Positions 1-11,164 of a stretch of DNA of 64,000 bases are shown piece after piece. The notes beneath the pieces were generated by a model. That model saw only the letters and a list, made by a program, of their open reading frames with translations, made no database searches and was not told the DNA's origin. Position 1 is the first letter of the stretch. Each line of letters opens with the position of its first letter. The stretch covers positions 19,687,424-19,751,423 of the forward strand of contig NC_049915.1 of the NCBI RefSeq assembly GCF_001411555.2, written 5' to 3'. The stretch is from Juglans regia (lineage: Eukaryota; Streptophyta; Magnoliopsida; Fagales; Juglandaceae). A program made the position numbers and the translations under genes.

Positions 1-1000
1 GCTAGGATTTACACGAACTGTCTACACTGAGGTTGACTTTCTGAAAACTTTGAATGTTTTGTTATGAAATGAGAAATTGAGAAAAATAACATCGGTCGTT
101 TATTTGCATTACTCATGAAATCAATATGAAAAAGAGAAAATGTTTCTAACATGCATTGTGTAGAAATAAGTTATATTTTGTCATGCTGTTTCTGAAATCT
201 GAAAAAGAGCGATATTGAAAATTTGAAAAATTGTGCAATGATTTAGAAAAATGCTCTGACTTTTGTTTTCAATGATTTAGAAAAATTGTGTAATGAGAAA
301 TTGTGAAAATATGTCGATACTCTGTGTTGTTTTGATATGGCATTTGAAAACCTTTGGCATGGTGTACTGATTTTGTATCTGATTTTGTCTCTGCTCTGCT
401 CTGCTCAGCTCTGTTTGGGTTGGTACCAACTTCTTTGTCTCTGAGTGTACCCACTTTGTAAACAAAGTAGTTTTATGTGGTATTTCCTGTGTGCACACTA
501 GTGGCTCCGAGAAGAATAAGAGAAATATTTCACCTTTGTCTCTTCTCGGTTTAGCCACCGAGGTTAGCACAACCCTACCACGGGGGTGAAACATGGTCTC
601 TGCTCTGTGAGATACTCTATTTTGTTGTGATGATGATGCTCAAGTTATGTTATGCCAAAGTACTGTGGGTTTCATGTGACTTAAAATCCATTGTTCTGTT
701 ACGTTTGAAAATATGTTTTGTTCAGTATGATAATTATGGAAAATATTTTGTTCTGCATACTGTACTTTGTAAGTGATCATGTTTGTACGATAGCATATGT
801 CCTTAGCTTACTGAGTTGTTGATAACTCACCTCTTATCTCCACAACATTTTTAAGATATTTTGGATATTTCAACGACAGTTTAAGAATAGGAAACATGGG
901 TAAGGATATGTAAGTATAGTGTATTAAATACAAATATGGTACTTGTTGTTGGTGAATTTTATTTAATAGCTTCGTTTTGCTCTGTTGACTTAATACTTTG
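1..1000 (+). repeat. Fragment of a large-LTR repeat family
   Basis: Sequence blocks here recur in direct orientation at 42,840-43,720 and inverted at about 44,690-45,720. The clearest shared block is around 565-595 (ACCCTACCACGGGGGT). Another is the GAGTTGTTGATAACTCACC block near 811-831, which matches the reverse complement near 44,775. The 44,396-47,457 copy is a complete element with a target duplication, so this is inferred to be a truncated copy of the same LTR family. Its left end lies outside the window. The right end is blurred and lies before the duplicated flank that starts near 1,100. No gene is seen; the minus-strand reading frames at 269-594 are repeat sequence. Confidence 0.6.
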
Positions 1001-1099
1001 GAAAAGTTGGCATTTTTTTTGAGACTATTGTATTCTTAGTTAATTATTTTGAAGTAGATTGTTTAAAACAATGATGTCTTTCTGGCGCAAGTACTCCTA

Positions 1100-1740
1100 T
1101 TGTCCTGCATATTATATTTTTAATCTTTATATTGATATTTTTAAGATTTAGAATATAATTTATGTATATAACTTATTTATATAACCACTATCTCGAAACT
1201 GTATATTAAAATGTACTGTTATCGAAATATTTCGTTTTAGTATCTTAACAGGAATGATCACATGAACGGAATTCAAAACTTTGATATTTAGTCCAACCTC
1301 CTCCAATTTGGTTAACCAATCATCACATACACGTCAAGTAAAAAAAACACACTTTCAAGCCAACTGACTCCTCTCGACATGTCCCATTACCAACACTCAC
1401 AAACCAACTTATTAATCAATTCTAATAGCCCATAACAGCCACTCCTCAACCCCGAACAACCACACACAATCTGTAATCAACCGCTCATTTTTCTTTGGAT
1501 TGGTCACGAGTCTCGCCATTACATTTTAAATCTTTAAATTAGTTCAAAATATAGTTTTAGAAAATCATTTTATTTAAATGATTTTATTTCTTTAGGAATA
1601 TTAATTTTTATTCATTATTTTATTTTATGTTTAAAACTCTATTTATTTGGATGATTTTATTTCTCCTAAGAAATATTTATTAAACTCATCATTTTATTTT
1701 ATGATGAAAAATATTATTTTTGGGATCAATATATCAAAAG
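1100..1740 (+). repeat. 5' flank of receptor-kinase unit 1 (segmental duplicate)
   Basis: This noncoding flank is repeated at 18,953-19,725, including GGAATGATCACATGAACGG (about 1,251-1,269 and 19,063-19,081) and the following block rich in AACCAATCATCACATACACG. The second copy has an extra stretch of about 150-180 bp near 19,340-19,520. The shared flank shows that whole gene units, not only exons, were duplicated. No open frame here is supported. Confidence 0.8.
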
Positions 1741-1912
1741 TAATGCTATACACAACACTCTTATTCTATTTTGATCATACTAAGTAATATGTAACATATT
1801 CATTACCATTAGATGATAAAGAAGTATGTAATAAATGATCATTTAATAATAATAAATGTGTCACATCATGCTTAGTGGGATGAAAATAGAATGATAATAT
1901 AGTGTATTTAAT
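1741..1912. mobile_element. MITE-like foldback element
   Basis: The left about 40 bases (ending TTCTATTTTGATCATACTAAG) and the right about 40 bases (starting CTTAGTGGGATGAAAATAG) form an imperfect inverted repeat around a short AT-rich core of about 90 bp. The related flank at 19,725-19,740 lacks this block, so it reads as an insertion. It is non-coding. The superfamily is not resolved, and no clean target duplication could be fixed. Confidence 0.5.
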
Positions 1913-2870
1913 TTTCCTTTCAATATACCAGCCAACTATGGTGAATGATGTCCAATGACACCATATTGATCAGGAAGGACTTTTGCCATTCCTTATAACA
2001 ACGTGAAAGGACTTGACCATAAAATATCTAAAAAAATTCTTTTCAATAGTCACTATTCATACTTAATATTATATAAAAAACATTCTCATACTTTATGAAA
2101 AACATCTCAATACTAAATGAAAAAGTTATAGATGTGATTATGAAGTGTCTACAATGACTAATACGTAGAATTTCTCAAACATCTATATATATCAATATCA
2201 TAGAGAAAACCGCGGATGGCACAAGCTTGTACCAAAATGTCACGAGCGAGAATTCTGAGCCATTTAGAGTCATTGTAGAGTATCATTTTCATATGAAAAT
2301 CTAAGCTAAAAGTCATATTAATTGTAGAGTATTGGTGGAGGCATTGCTTAGAGCTGGACTAGCTAAATGTTAGTCAAATTCAAATTTTGATTCAATGTTT
2401 TCAAAATTAGTTGCATTAGTCTCTAGCCATATCATTTCAAGTTATGTTATGAGCTATGGTAAATGAAAACAAAAATCAAATTTGGTGAGTTACTATTCAC
2501 CAACCAAAAGAATATTTTATTAAAAAATATTATCTTTCTCTTCCTTTCTTCTTCCTTTCTCTTCTTTTCTTCTTCATGTAAAATAATTTGTTTGGACAGC
2601 AAAAATTAAATTATTAATTAATATATAGAGTGTATTTGTAAAATATTTAAAAAAATTAAAAAAATTATTAAAATATATAATATTGTATTTGTACAATATA
2701 AAAAATTAAAAAAAAATATAATATTATATTATTATTTTTACTTTAAAATATCTAGTTTAATGTAAGTTAATCTCTTCAAAAATTTTGATTTTAGCGAAAA
2801 CTTCAAATTTTAATTAAAATTTATACTTGGTAATTGCCAATGCTCTTAAAAAAGAACAGTTCCGTATTTT
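1913..2870 (+). other. Upstream region of unit 1, non-coding
   Basis: This is AT-rich DNA without a supported gene. Blocks recur at 24,783-25,630 and 48,780-49,210, for example the CACGAGCGAGAATTCTGAG block (about 2,241-2,259, 25,063 and 49,081). It is therefore part of the duplicated promoter-side flank of the receptor-kinase units. Confidence 0.6.
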
Positions 2871-2875
2871 GAGGC

Positions 2876-2882
2876 ATAAAAA
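2876..2882 (+). promoter_or_regulatory. TATA-like element of unit 1
   Basis: ATAAAAA lies about 150 bp upstream of the GH18-a start. It is conserved with its surroundings (GCATAAAAACTGAA) in the truncated copy (25,639-25,645) and in unit 3 (49,218-49,224). Position and conservation suggest a core promoter; there is no direct evidence of transcription. Confidence 0.4.
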
Positions 2883-3027
2883 CTGAACCAGTGCTATTAA
2901 ATTATTAATCACCTGCTTTGCTGTTTGCACTACTTTTCTTCTGCAGAATTCTGCTGGAACATCTCTTCTTTAAGTGCTGGATTTCCCTGCACATGCCCTT
3001 GTGTTATATGTGTTGACAACATTCTTC

Positions 3028-6000
3028 ATGACGTCCAAACCGGTTGCCCTCTTCCTCCTCATCCTCCTATATCTCGCTCCCAAATGCCACTGTTTAACCC
3101 CACAATCACGGGTCAAAGCCAGTTACTATTATATGGGTATCGGAAATGGCATTTCCGATTTAAATTCTAAGCTTTTCACGCACCTTATATGCGCTTTCAC
3201 TTACGTTAACTCCTCCACTTACCACCTCTCCATCAACTCCTCCACCGAACAACAATTCTCTACCTTCGCCCCCACCGTAAAAACCAAGAACCCGTCCATT
3301 ACAACGATTTTGTCGATATTTGTTGGCAGAGATTATTTGCTAAACTTCTTCTCAATGATAAACCAGTCCTCTTATAGAAATTCTTTTGTTCAGTCTTCCA
3401 TAGAAACAGCTAGGCTTTATGGGTTTCAAGGTTTAGACCTTTGTGGGCTTGTGCCAGCAGGAAGTAGCTCGGATATGGCCAACTTCGGTACCCTTTTGGA
3501 CGAGTGGCGAATTGCTATAAATTCTGAGGCAAAAAATTCAAGCAATCCAGAGTTACTCCTGGTCATGGCCGGCAATCGTCTGCCAGCTTTGGGTTCAGTG
3601 ATTTACCCCATTGATTCCATGAGAAGGAACTTGGATTGGGTACATATATCAGCGTACGATTACTATTTGCCTGATAGGGACAGAGTCACATACTTTCATG
3701 CAGCTTTGTATGGCCCTTCGAACATGGCTAATACGGATGATGGCATAAATGAGTGGAAGAGAAGAGGTTTTTTGCCGAGCAAGTTGGTCTTGGGGTTAGC
3801 TTACCACGGCTATGCGTGGACAGTTTTGAGCCCCCAAAAGAATCCAGTTGGTGCAGCCTCTAAGGGTCCGGCTGTCACCATCGACGGTTTCATGGGCTAT
3901 AATTACTTCAAATGGTATATTAGACACTATGTTCAGGAAGCAGTTTACGGGTATAATGCTACTTCAGTGGTGAATTACTGCACGTTTGGGTTAACTTGGT
4001 TTAATTACGACGATGTGGAGGCTATTAGAGCTAAAGTTTCTTATGTAAAGCAAAAGGGTCTGCTTGGTTACAACACGTTTCATGTCCTCAATGACGACAA
4101 CTGGGTGCTTTCTACAGCAGCAGGTTGGTTACATATTATTTCTTAAGAAAATCTAATTATAAGTCTTATTTTTTACATAAGATGTGTTGAATTCCACATG
4201 ATCTGTTTTTTTATTCCTTTGGATTGATGAACTAATTAAACCAACATCGTCACAATTGGTCAATATTTTCTCAAATTTTTATTGCAATGGCGCATCATTT
4301 TTTTTTTTTACCTTTGCAAAATTCAGGAATTTAGAATGAATGTGCAAAAGGTTTTGTGGAAATTTCAAAAATGGATTGGTCGGATATGAATGACTAGCGC
4401 CATCTGCGTGCGCCGACTGTATTGAATTGATCTTGACTTATGAATAAATAGGCAAGATAGACATGAGATCATAGAGAATCAGAGATCCAAAATTCATGCA
4501 GCTGCCCCGCTAGCTATCAATGGCTTGTAGTAGTCTGGTCCATGCACCATGAACATACACCGCTTCCATCTCTGGTCTACTTTATAAACTTCAAATAACG
4601 TGTCATCCGTCAATTACTTTAGCCTAACATTTCATCACCGCCAATAAATAAAATATCTTACACGGGGTGTGGTTCTCATGATTCTCAGGCATTGACCATA
4701 TGTTGTACGTAACAGCGATTATCGCCGTCGAAATAGTCATTGACATTTTCTGCACTTTCGGTTCACATGAGGTGGATGGAAATTACTAACACCTATTCAT
4801 TCCTGCTTATGATCTTTTCCTTTGTCTGCACAGATGCATGCATGTTTTCATGTTTTTTATGAGTCTGCTAATTCCATCTTCAGTACACCTTGCTGGCTAA
4901 TCTCTGCTTCTGAACGACCCTTCCTCAATGCTTTCTAAAACTTTTATCGCCCTCTTCTATGTTTTCCTATCTCTAGCATTTCACCCTTCGGAAGCACAGA
5001 CATGGGTAAAAGCCGGTTACTAGTTTTCCGGCACAAATTTCCCGCTTTCTGAGATAAACTCTGCACCGTTTACCCACCTTTGTTGTGCTTTTGCTGGTAT
5101 TAACTCTTCAAGTTACGAGCTATCCATCCCGTCTGATGATTAGAAAAACTTTCCCGTCTTCACGGACACTGTCAAACATAGAAACCCATCAATCACCACC
5201 CTGGATTTCAGGGCCTAGACCTGAACTGGATTTCTCCAAGCACAAGCTCTGATGTCATCAACATGGGTAACCTCTTTGAAGAGTGGCGACTAGCTGCAGA
5301 GTCCGAGGCCAAAAATTCTAGCCAACAACAGTTGCTCTTGACTGCTGTAGTTTGTTAGTCGCCAGATTTAGGATCAGTTTTTTTTTTTTTTTTCCCAGTA
5401 GATTGAATTGGTTAAATATTATTGCTTATGACTACCATGCACCTAAGCGGGATAACGTCAGGCTGCTCATGCGGCTTTGTATGATCCACCGAGCCAGCCC
5501 AATACACATTATGGTATCTGCACCTGGATCTCTAGGAGCTTATCCGCAGGCAAGTTGGTTTTGGGGTTGCCTTTCTATGGCTATGCGTGGAATCTTGTAG
5601 ATTCCCAGGACAACGCCATAGGTGCACCAGCCATAGGTCCAACCATCACAACCGAAGGAGCTATGACCTATAAGCCAATCAAAGATCATATTTGGATATA
5701 TAGGGCTGCTGTAATGTACAATTCCACTTATGTGGAAAATTATTGCATAGCTGAATCATTTTTGATTGGTTTTGATGATGTGGAGGCTGTTGGATCTAAG
5801 GTTTCTTATGCCAAGGAAATGAGGTTGCTTGGTTACTATGTCTGGCAAGTACCCAAGCACGATGACAATTGGGTGCTTTCTCTAGCTGCTGGTAGGAATT
5901 AGAACATAGTAGTGTCCCTTCAGAATGTATTCATTCCAGATACATAATTTGTAAATATTATTCTAGTTAAGTATGTAACTGGTGACATTAATTAAACCAT

Positions 6001-8166
6001 TTATGTTTACCTTGGTTTAGTTCCTTTTGCTAATACATCATCAACGACTTTTACAATTGGTAAATGATAAGGTTCAAATTGATTAATTTTACGATATGCT
6101 TCTGCATCTCTGAATGTGAAATGTTGGGCCATCAGCAGAGGAGCTTGATGATGAAAATCTGATCCACAAGGGGAGATTGTTAGGGATTGTTTTGGTTTCG
6201 AGTAGTGTTTCGATTGTTCTCCTCCTAGTCTCAATGTGGGTGATGTGTTATTTGAGGAAGAGAAAGGTCATATCTACAGGTAATTTCTTTTGTCCTAGTT
6301 ATAACTTAGACTTCAGATAATACTCTGCTTAATTCCACATATATCGTAAATTGACATCTTTAAACATTTTTTCTCTTATTGTCCTCTTCGGGTATAGGGA
6401 CTGTACTGAAGGCAAGGAAAGGACAAGAAGCCAAAGTAAATGGTATAGAAACTTCTGGAAACTTAAACACCAATGTTCCGAATCTTGTAGTCTATAGTTA
6501 TGCTCATATTGAGATGGCTACGAATAAATTTTCATTTGAAAATAAGCTAGGAGAGGGTGGATATGGTCCTGTTTACAAGGTAAACTTTTTTCGTGCTTGG
6601 TAATCTATAATTAGACAATGCCTAGTTATCAGATACCATGCTGCTGTATATATGCTGCATGTTCTACCTTTATAACACTAACGATGGATGGGTGTGTATC
6701 TTACAGGGTATACTAGCAAACAAACAGGAAATAGCAGTGAAAAAACTTTCAAAAGCTTCAACACAGGGGTTTGAGGAGTTCAAGAATGAGGTCACACTAA
6801 CAGCAAAACTGCAACATGTTAATCTTGTGAGAGTTTTGGGATTTTGCATCGAAAGGCATGAACAAATGCTGATCTACGAGTACATGCCAAACAAAAGCTT
6901 GGACTTCTACCTCTTTGGTAAGAATCCTATCTGTTCATAATTAGCATAATGTAATTTGTTTTGCATTGTTTCTTAAGTTTTTAGTGTTGAAAATATAAAC
7001 AAATATTCATGCCCCACATGTGCCCCAGTTCAGCATATATGAAAGTGGTGGCAGTTGCTGTATGAGCAAAGAAATATTTTGTATTCTTGGTGGTTGGTGC
7101 AATGCAGAGTTAAGCTTAAATATAAATCAAGTTGAAATTAGCTTTATCTTAAGCTCTAGAGGGGTTTGACACTTAATTTTCTGGTTCTGAAAATACATGT
7201 GAACTCATTAGCATTGTGCTCCTTTGTTTAAGTCATTGCTCTGGAAACTGGTATTTCATTATCAAATTGATGCAGACAGTGCCAGACGAATTCTTTTGGA
7301 TTGGAAAAAGCGTGTTCATATAATCGAAGGGATTACTCAAGGACTTCTATATCTCCAAGAATACTCAAGATTGACTATAATTCATCGAGACCTGAAAGCT
7401 AGCAACATTTTACTTGACAATGAAATGAAGCCTAAGATCTCAGATTTTGGTATGGCAAAGATTTTCAGTAAAGATGAACATGAAGCAAACACTGGCCGAA
7501 TCGTGGGAACATAGTGAGTATTCTTCCTATTAAAGTTTAATAATTTAAGCATTCTTTTCATCCCAGACTAATTGTTGTATACAATTTACCAATGCAGTGG
7601 TTATGTTTCGCCGGAATATGTTAAAAAAGGTTTATACTCTACTAAATCCGATGTTTACAGCTTTGGAGTTCTAATCCTACAAATCATAAGTGGAAAGAAG
7701 AATGCTTGTTTTTATGGTCTAAATGAAAATTTGATCCTCCTCGAATATGTAAGTTGGTTCAACACTCTCTTCCATAATATATAAGTACGAACAAAAATAA
7801 AATTTAGCTTATCATGGTTAGTAACATTAATGTATGGGGAATTTTCTGTAATTTCAGGCATATGACTTGTGGAAGTCAGGAAAAGGCATGGAGTTTATGG
7901 ATCCATCTCTAGATGATACAGTTTCATCATGTAAACTAATCAGATGTCTTCAAATAGGTCTTTTATGCGTTCAGGAAAATGCAACTGATAGGCCATCCAT
8001 TTTGGAGGTTTCCTCAATGCTAAAAAGTGAGAGTGCTACTCTTACAATCCCCAAAATTCCTGCCTTTTCTACAAAGAGAAACGGCGATGAAGGAACTAAA
8101 TCTCAATTCCAGCTAGAAAACTGTTCCATTAATGATACAACACTCTCCCAAATGGTAGCCCGGTAG
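3028..8166 (+). CDS. GH18 chitinase-like receptor kinase, unit 1 (CHRK1-type)
   Basis: This predicted plasma-membrane receptor kinase has an outer class V chitinase-like (GH18) domain. Proposed exons are 3028-4123, 6136-6279, 6398-6579, 6707-6917, 7276-7513, 7598-7748 and 7858-8166, all with GT-AG borders and matching phases, giving 776 aa. Residues 1-22 are a signal peptide ([20 protein letters not shown]). GH18 follows to about 365, then one transmembrane helix at about 380-404 followed by RKRK. The kinase has [11 protein letters not shown] (about 464-474), the invariant Lys in [17 protein letters not shown] (about 580), SDFGMA and GYVSPEY, so it looks active and of RD type. The GH18 active-site stretch reads FQGLDLCGL where chitinases have DGxDxDWE, so the catalytic Glu is missing and hydrolysis is unlikely. 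The start at 3028 matches the signal peptide of the other copies; an in-frame ATG at 2974 is less likely. If the first intron is kept, GH18 ends alone at 4146 as a secreted protein. Joining GH18-a to the kinase skips the GH18-b relic at 4928-5902 and is inferred from splice phase. Confidence 0.75.
4147..4927 (+). other. Spacer between GH18-a and GH18-b of unit 1
   Basis: Non-coding sequence inside the proposed first intron. Its 3' part (about 4,740-4,927) matches 50,765-50,843 plus 56,768-56,892 in unit 3, where a LINE has been inserted at a site whose intact form is here near 4,805-4,820. No gene is seen. Confidence 0.6.
4928..5902 (+). pseudogene. Second chitinase-like exon (GH18-b) of unit 1, decayed
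   Basis: A diverged GH18 copy begins with a signal-peptide-like start ([18 protein letters not shown]) and TWVKAGY, but a stop follows immediately and more stops and frame changes come after. Part of the middle is missing: the text jumps from ITTL near 5,200 to the active-site region. That region reads LDLNWISPS, nearer to the canonical DLDWE than GH18-a but with Asn for Asp and Ile for Glu. The last part, 5,477-5,902, is open and holds [14 protein letters not shown] and [12 protein letters not shown], normal GH18 C-terminal features. The end GCTGCTG followed by GTAGGA is a phase-1 donor, as in GH18-a, so it could once have been spliced to the same transmembrane exon. It is probably non-functional now. 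Confidence 0.8.
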
Positions 8167-9290
8167 CTAAGTAAGGAGCCTTTTATGTTCTGAAATATAG
8201 TTTCATAATTGGTGAGAAATCTCAGCATATTCTTAAGAGAGAGATGTATACATATATGTATATGTATGTACTTCTTTCATTGAAGACGATCCACTTTAGA
8301 TTTTTATCATAATGTACAGCTTGAAGTTTTCATTGGAATAACATGGTCCAAATTTTATGAACAAACTTTAGTAGCTTCCTCCTAACCTAACAGATAGAAA
8401 CACTCTATTTCTTGGTTTGATGTCCTGAGTGGATCAAACTTTTGTAAAACTTCTGTTTAGCTAAAGGCCATTCAGTAAATTCTTGTTAGGTTTAATAACA
8501 TGAAACATAGATGCACTGAGGTTAATTTGTTAGTTTGAAATATCTGAACAGACAAAAGATGGATAGCAATCATTCTCTAATGTGGCATCAAATGATTGAC
8601 AAATAAGTAAAAATACTAAGTAGTTTTTCAATTTTTTGATGACACATCTTGAGATGTAAATAACATTACTATATTTACAACTCTTTAGGCACTGTGGTGG
8701 GGGAGGAAAAACAACAGTTTTGGTCAGGACAAGCATAAACTTGAAGCAGAGTGGGGAGAATGAAGAGGATTTACAAGAGGTGTACGCCTTAACATAACCT
8801 TGATTTTGTAACAGCAGATCAGAACACGTCTGAAAATTTAATCCAAAGTCACGAGAGAGAGGAGCAAAGGTCACGAGCAGATGCCAAAAATAAGACCAAA
8901 AAATGCATGCTTATTTTTTTTTAATAAGCAAAATGCATGCCCACTGACTAATACTTTACACATCTTTGATTTTGCTGAGAAAATAAAAATTTTATTCATA
9001 AAAAGTATGTTAAGATATAAATTAAATAATAAAATCTATTCTTTTCATAAGCTTAAACTTTTGGGATAAGTGGTGACTTTACATGATATCTGGATAGAAG
9101 TCTTGAGTCTGAATCTTGACTATACACTTTATGTCCATTTAATTAAATATTCCACATGTTGAGCCCACTCATTGAGGAGGAGTGTTAAGATATAAATTAA
9201 ATAATAAAATCTACTACTTCCCATAAGCCTAAACTTTTTTGATAAGTGATGATTTTACATGACAAAATTCCTGATTACTCCCTCCTACGA
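8167..9290 (+). other. 3' flank of unit 1
   Basis: Non-coding sequence shared with 40,368-41,265 (unit 2) and 60,226-61,290 (unit 3), including AAATGCATGCTTATTTTTTT (8,901 region) and a repeated AGATATAAATTAAATAATAA motif near 9,011 and 9,187. Short open frames on both strands (8530-8874, 8881-9069) are not supported as genes. The shared homology stops near 9,260-9,290, where copia-derived sequence begins. Confidence 0.65.
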
Positions 9291-9299
9291 GTCATTGGC

Positions 9300-9898
9300 T
9301 ATGTTTGTTTTGTTACTCTTCCTCTCCAAGAACAAACCAAAATTGAACCTCGTTGTTGGCTATGTTGATTTCTTGGTCATAGCTTAACCCAAAAAGGTTA
9401 ATGCTGCTATGACCCTATAACCAAATGTTTGAGTCTCTCGTCATGTAGAGTTTTGGGAACATAGACTCTTTACGAGCCTCTCCATGTTCTCGTCCTCTTC
9501 CTCCTCTTCACATTCACCTATTTTCACTGACCTCTCAATTGCTTTATTTTCTAACTTCTTTACAGAGACTGCAAGCTCCTCAGACAGTCCTACTACGGTT
9601 ACTCTCCCTCTAGCTAATGTGTCTGAAGGTCCTCTTGCACCAACACCGATCCTAGAGTCCTCTTAGCTTCCTCCCCTTCTTCAATCTAGTCAGGTAAATG
9701 TTATTCCCTCTCATCTTTAACATTATCATTGCTTTTCCGCTCTAGCTACCATTCATGAACATCACAATTATCGCAAGGCTAGTAAACACCCCCTTTGGCA
9801 AAAAGTTATGTTTGATGAATTAGATGCCCTCACCAAAATCCACACTTGAGACCTAGTAGACCTGCCTCTTGGCAAAAAAACAGTTATATGTAAGTGGA
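9300..9898 (+). pseudogene. Ty1-copia polyprotein relic (integrase end to RT start)
   Basis: In shifting frames this reads as the integrase C-terminal region (EPRCWLCWFLGHS, then CCYDPITK), a Ser/Pro-rich linker open at 9,484-9,666, and the beginning of reverse transcriptase (ELDALTKIHT, a stop for the usual Trp, then DLVDLPLGKK and CKW). These are standard copia landmarks in the right order. Stops and frame changes make it dead. It ends abruptly at 9,898, where a TGTAACACCCCG repeat starts. Confidence 0.75.
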
Positions 9899-10135
9899 TG
9901 TAACACCCCGTACTGGAGGGTTAGGGGGTTACTTCCTGTCACCTAATAATCATCTGTCACAATACATATATATATATATATATATAAGACTCCATAAACA
10001 TAAATTCATCTATTTCATCCAAATATATGTATTCATCTACAAGGTCATCAATGAATTATTCCAAATAAGTAAATCAACATCTCCACAAATGCTCAATAAC
10101 AATGTAAATCTCTCAAAATACCCAATTAAATAACA
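9899..10135 (+). repeat. Truncated LTR-like end (TGTAACACCCCG family)
   Basis: The block starts TGTAACACCCCGTACTGG and interrupts a copia reading frame, as an LTR would. The same kind of start is seen at 41,266 and 48,328, and its inverted form at 47,457. It contains an (AT)n run at 9,965-9,986. The right end is not clear, and no matching target duplication was found for the preceding GTGGA. Confidence 0.45.
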
Positions 10136-10317
10136 TAGGGCTGTACAGGAACCATTCAAACCGGTCGGAAACTGATCAGACCGGCCGCCGGAGCACAGAA
10201 CCGGCTGAAACCAGTGGAGAACTGGTCGGTGTGCGATAGCAAATAGAGAAAATCGATATCAGCCAGTTCGGTGCCAGTTTGAACCTGGTTCAAACCCCAG
10301 AACCCGCCAATTAAAGA

Positions 10318-10348
<31 letters not shown>

Positions 10349-10825
10349 TTATATTGTACTCAAAATGACGTAGTTCTACTGAAGTTTAAGTGGAACAATG
10401 ATGTTTTAAGCCTTTAGTTGTGTTTTAAACACAATTTAAATGACGCCGTTTGGTATTAAACCAAACGTTGTCGTTTTATTCATAACGTATTAAGAAAATT
10501 TAAGTGGAACGATGCCTTCGTTTCAAAATGGGTGGGACTGATCTTACAATCAGGCAACTCTAAAAGGGTAGGAGCGTGTGGGAAAAACTTAAAATTGGGG
10601 ATTACTTTTCTAAATTCCAAGGTGTAGTTTGAACCTGTTGGATTCTATAAATCTGTGGCTTCTTGTGCTTTTACTTTAACAAATCTAACTGAAACAACGA
10701 AAAAAGGGAAGAAAAGGGAAACTTTGCACATAACTCCCTCCCCCCCTTACACTCTCTTACACGCATGCATAACACACATATACATAAGAGAGGGACACAT
10801 ACAAACAAACCAAAGGAGAGCAGCC
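10136..10825. other. Spacer upstream of the MYB pseudogene
   Basis: This holds a block rich in AACCGG and ACCGGTC words (10,155-10,300), possibly a decayed MITE, then an (AT)n run at 10,326-10,349 and sequence with paired GACGCCGTTTGG and CCAAACGTTGTCGTTTT words near 10,442-10,478 that can fold back. The last 200 bp probably held the MYB promoter and leader. No gene is seen. Confidence 0.4.
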
Positions 10826-11164
10826 ATGCCTGCTGGTACAAAGAAAGTTCATAATCCTAGTGAAGAAGATATGGAGCCAAGGAAAGGTCCTTGGACTCTT
10901 GAAGAAGACAGTACTCTCATCCACTACATTGCTTGCCATGGCGAAGGTTGTTGGAATCTATTAGCTATTCTTTTCTTTGCTTGAATTGGGTCAATGCTTT
11001 TATTCATTTTCAAAATTGGATAGGACTGGAAAAAGTTGTAGATTGAGATGGCCAAATTACTTGAAACCTAATATTAAGTGTGGGAACCTTACTCTACAAG
11101 AACAACTTTTTATCCTTGAACTCCACTCCAAGTGGGGTAATAGGTGAATTTCTACACATCTATT

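Noticed and set aside
2925..3170. Alternative 81-residue frame at the unit 1 start
   Set aside because: Overlaps the signal peptide and first GH18 strand in another frame; its likeness among units only reflects DNA similarity.
6007..6234. Minus-strand 75-residue frame over the transmembrane exon
   Set aside because: The plus strand encodes a clear membrane helix with RKRK and matching splice borders in three units.
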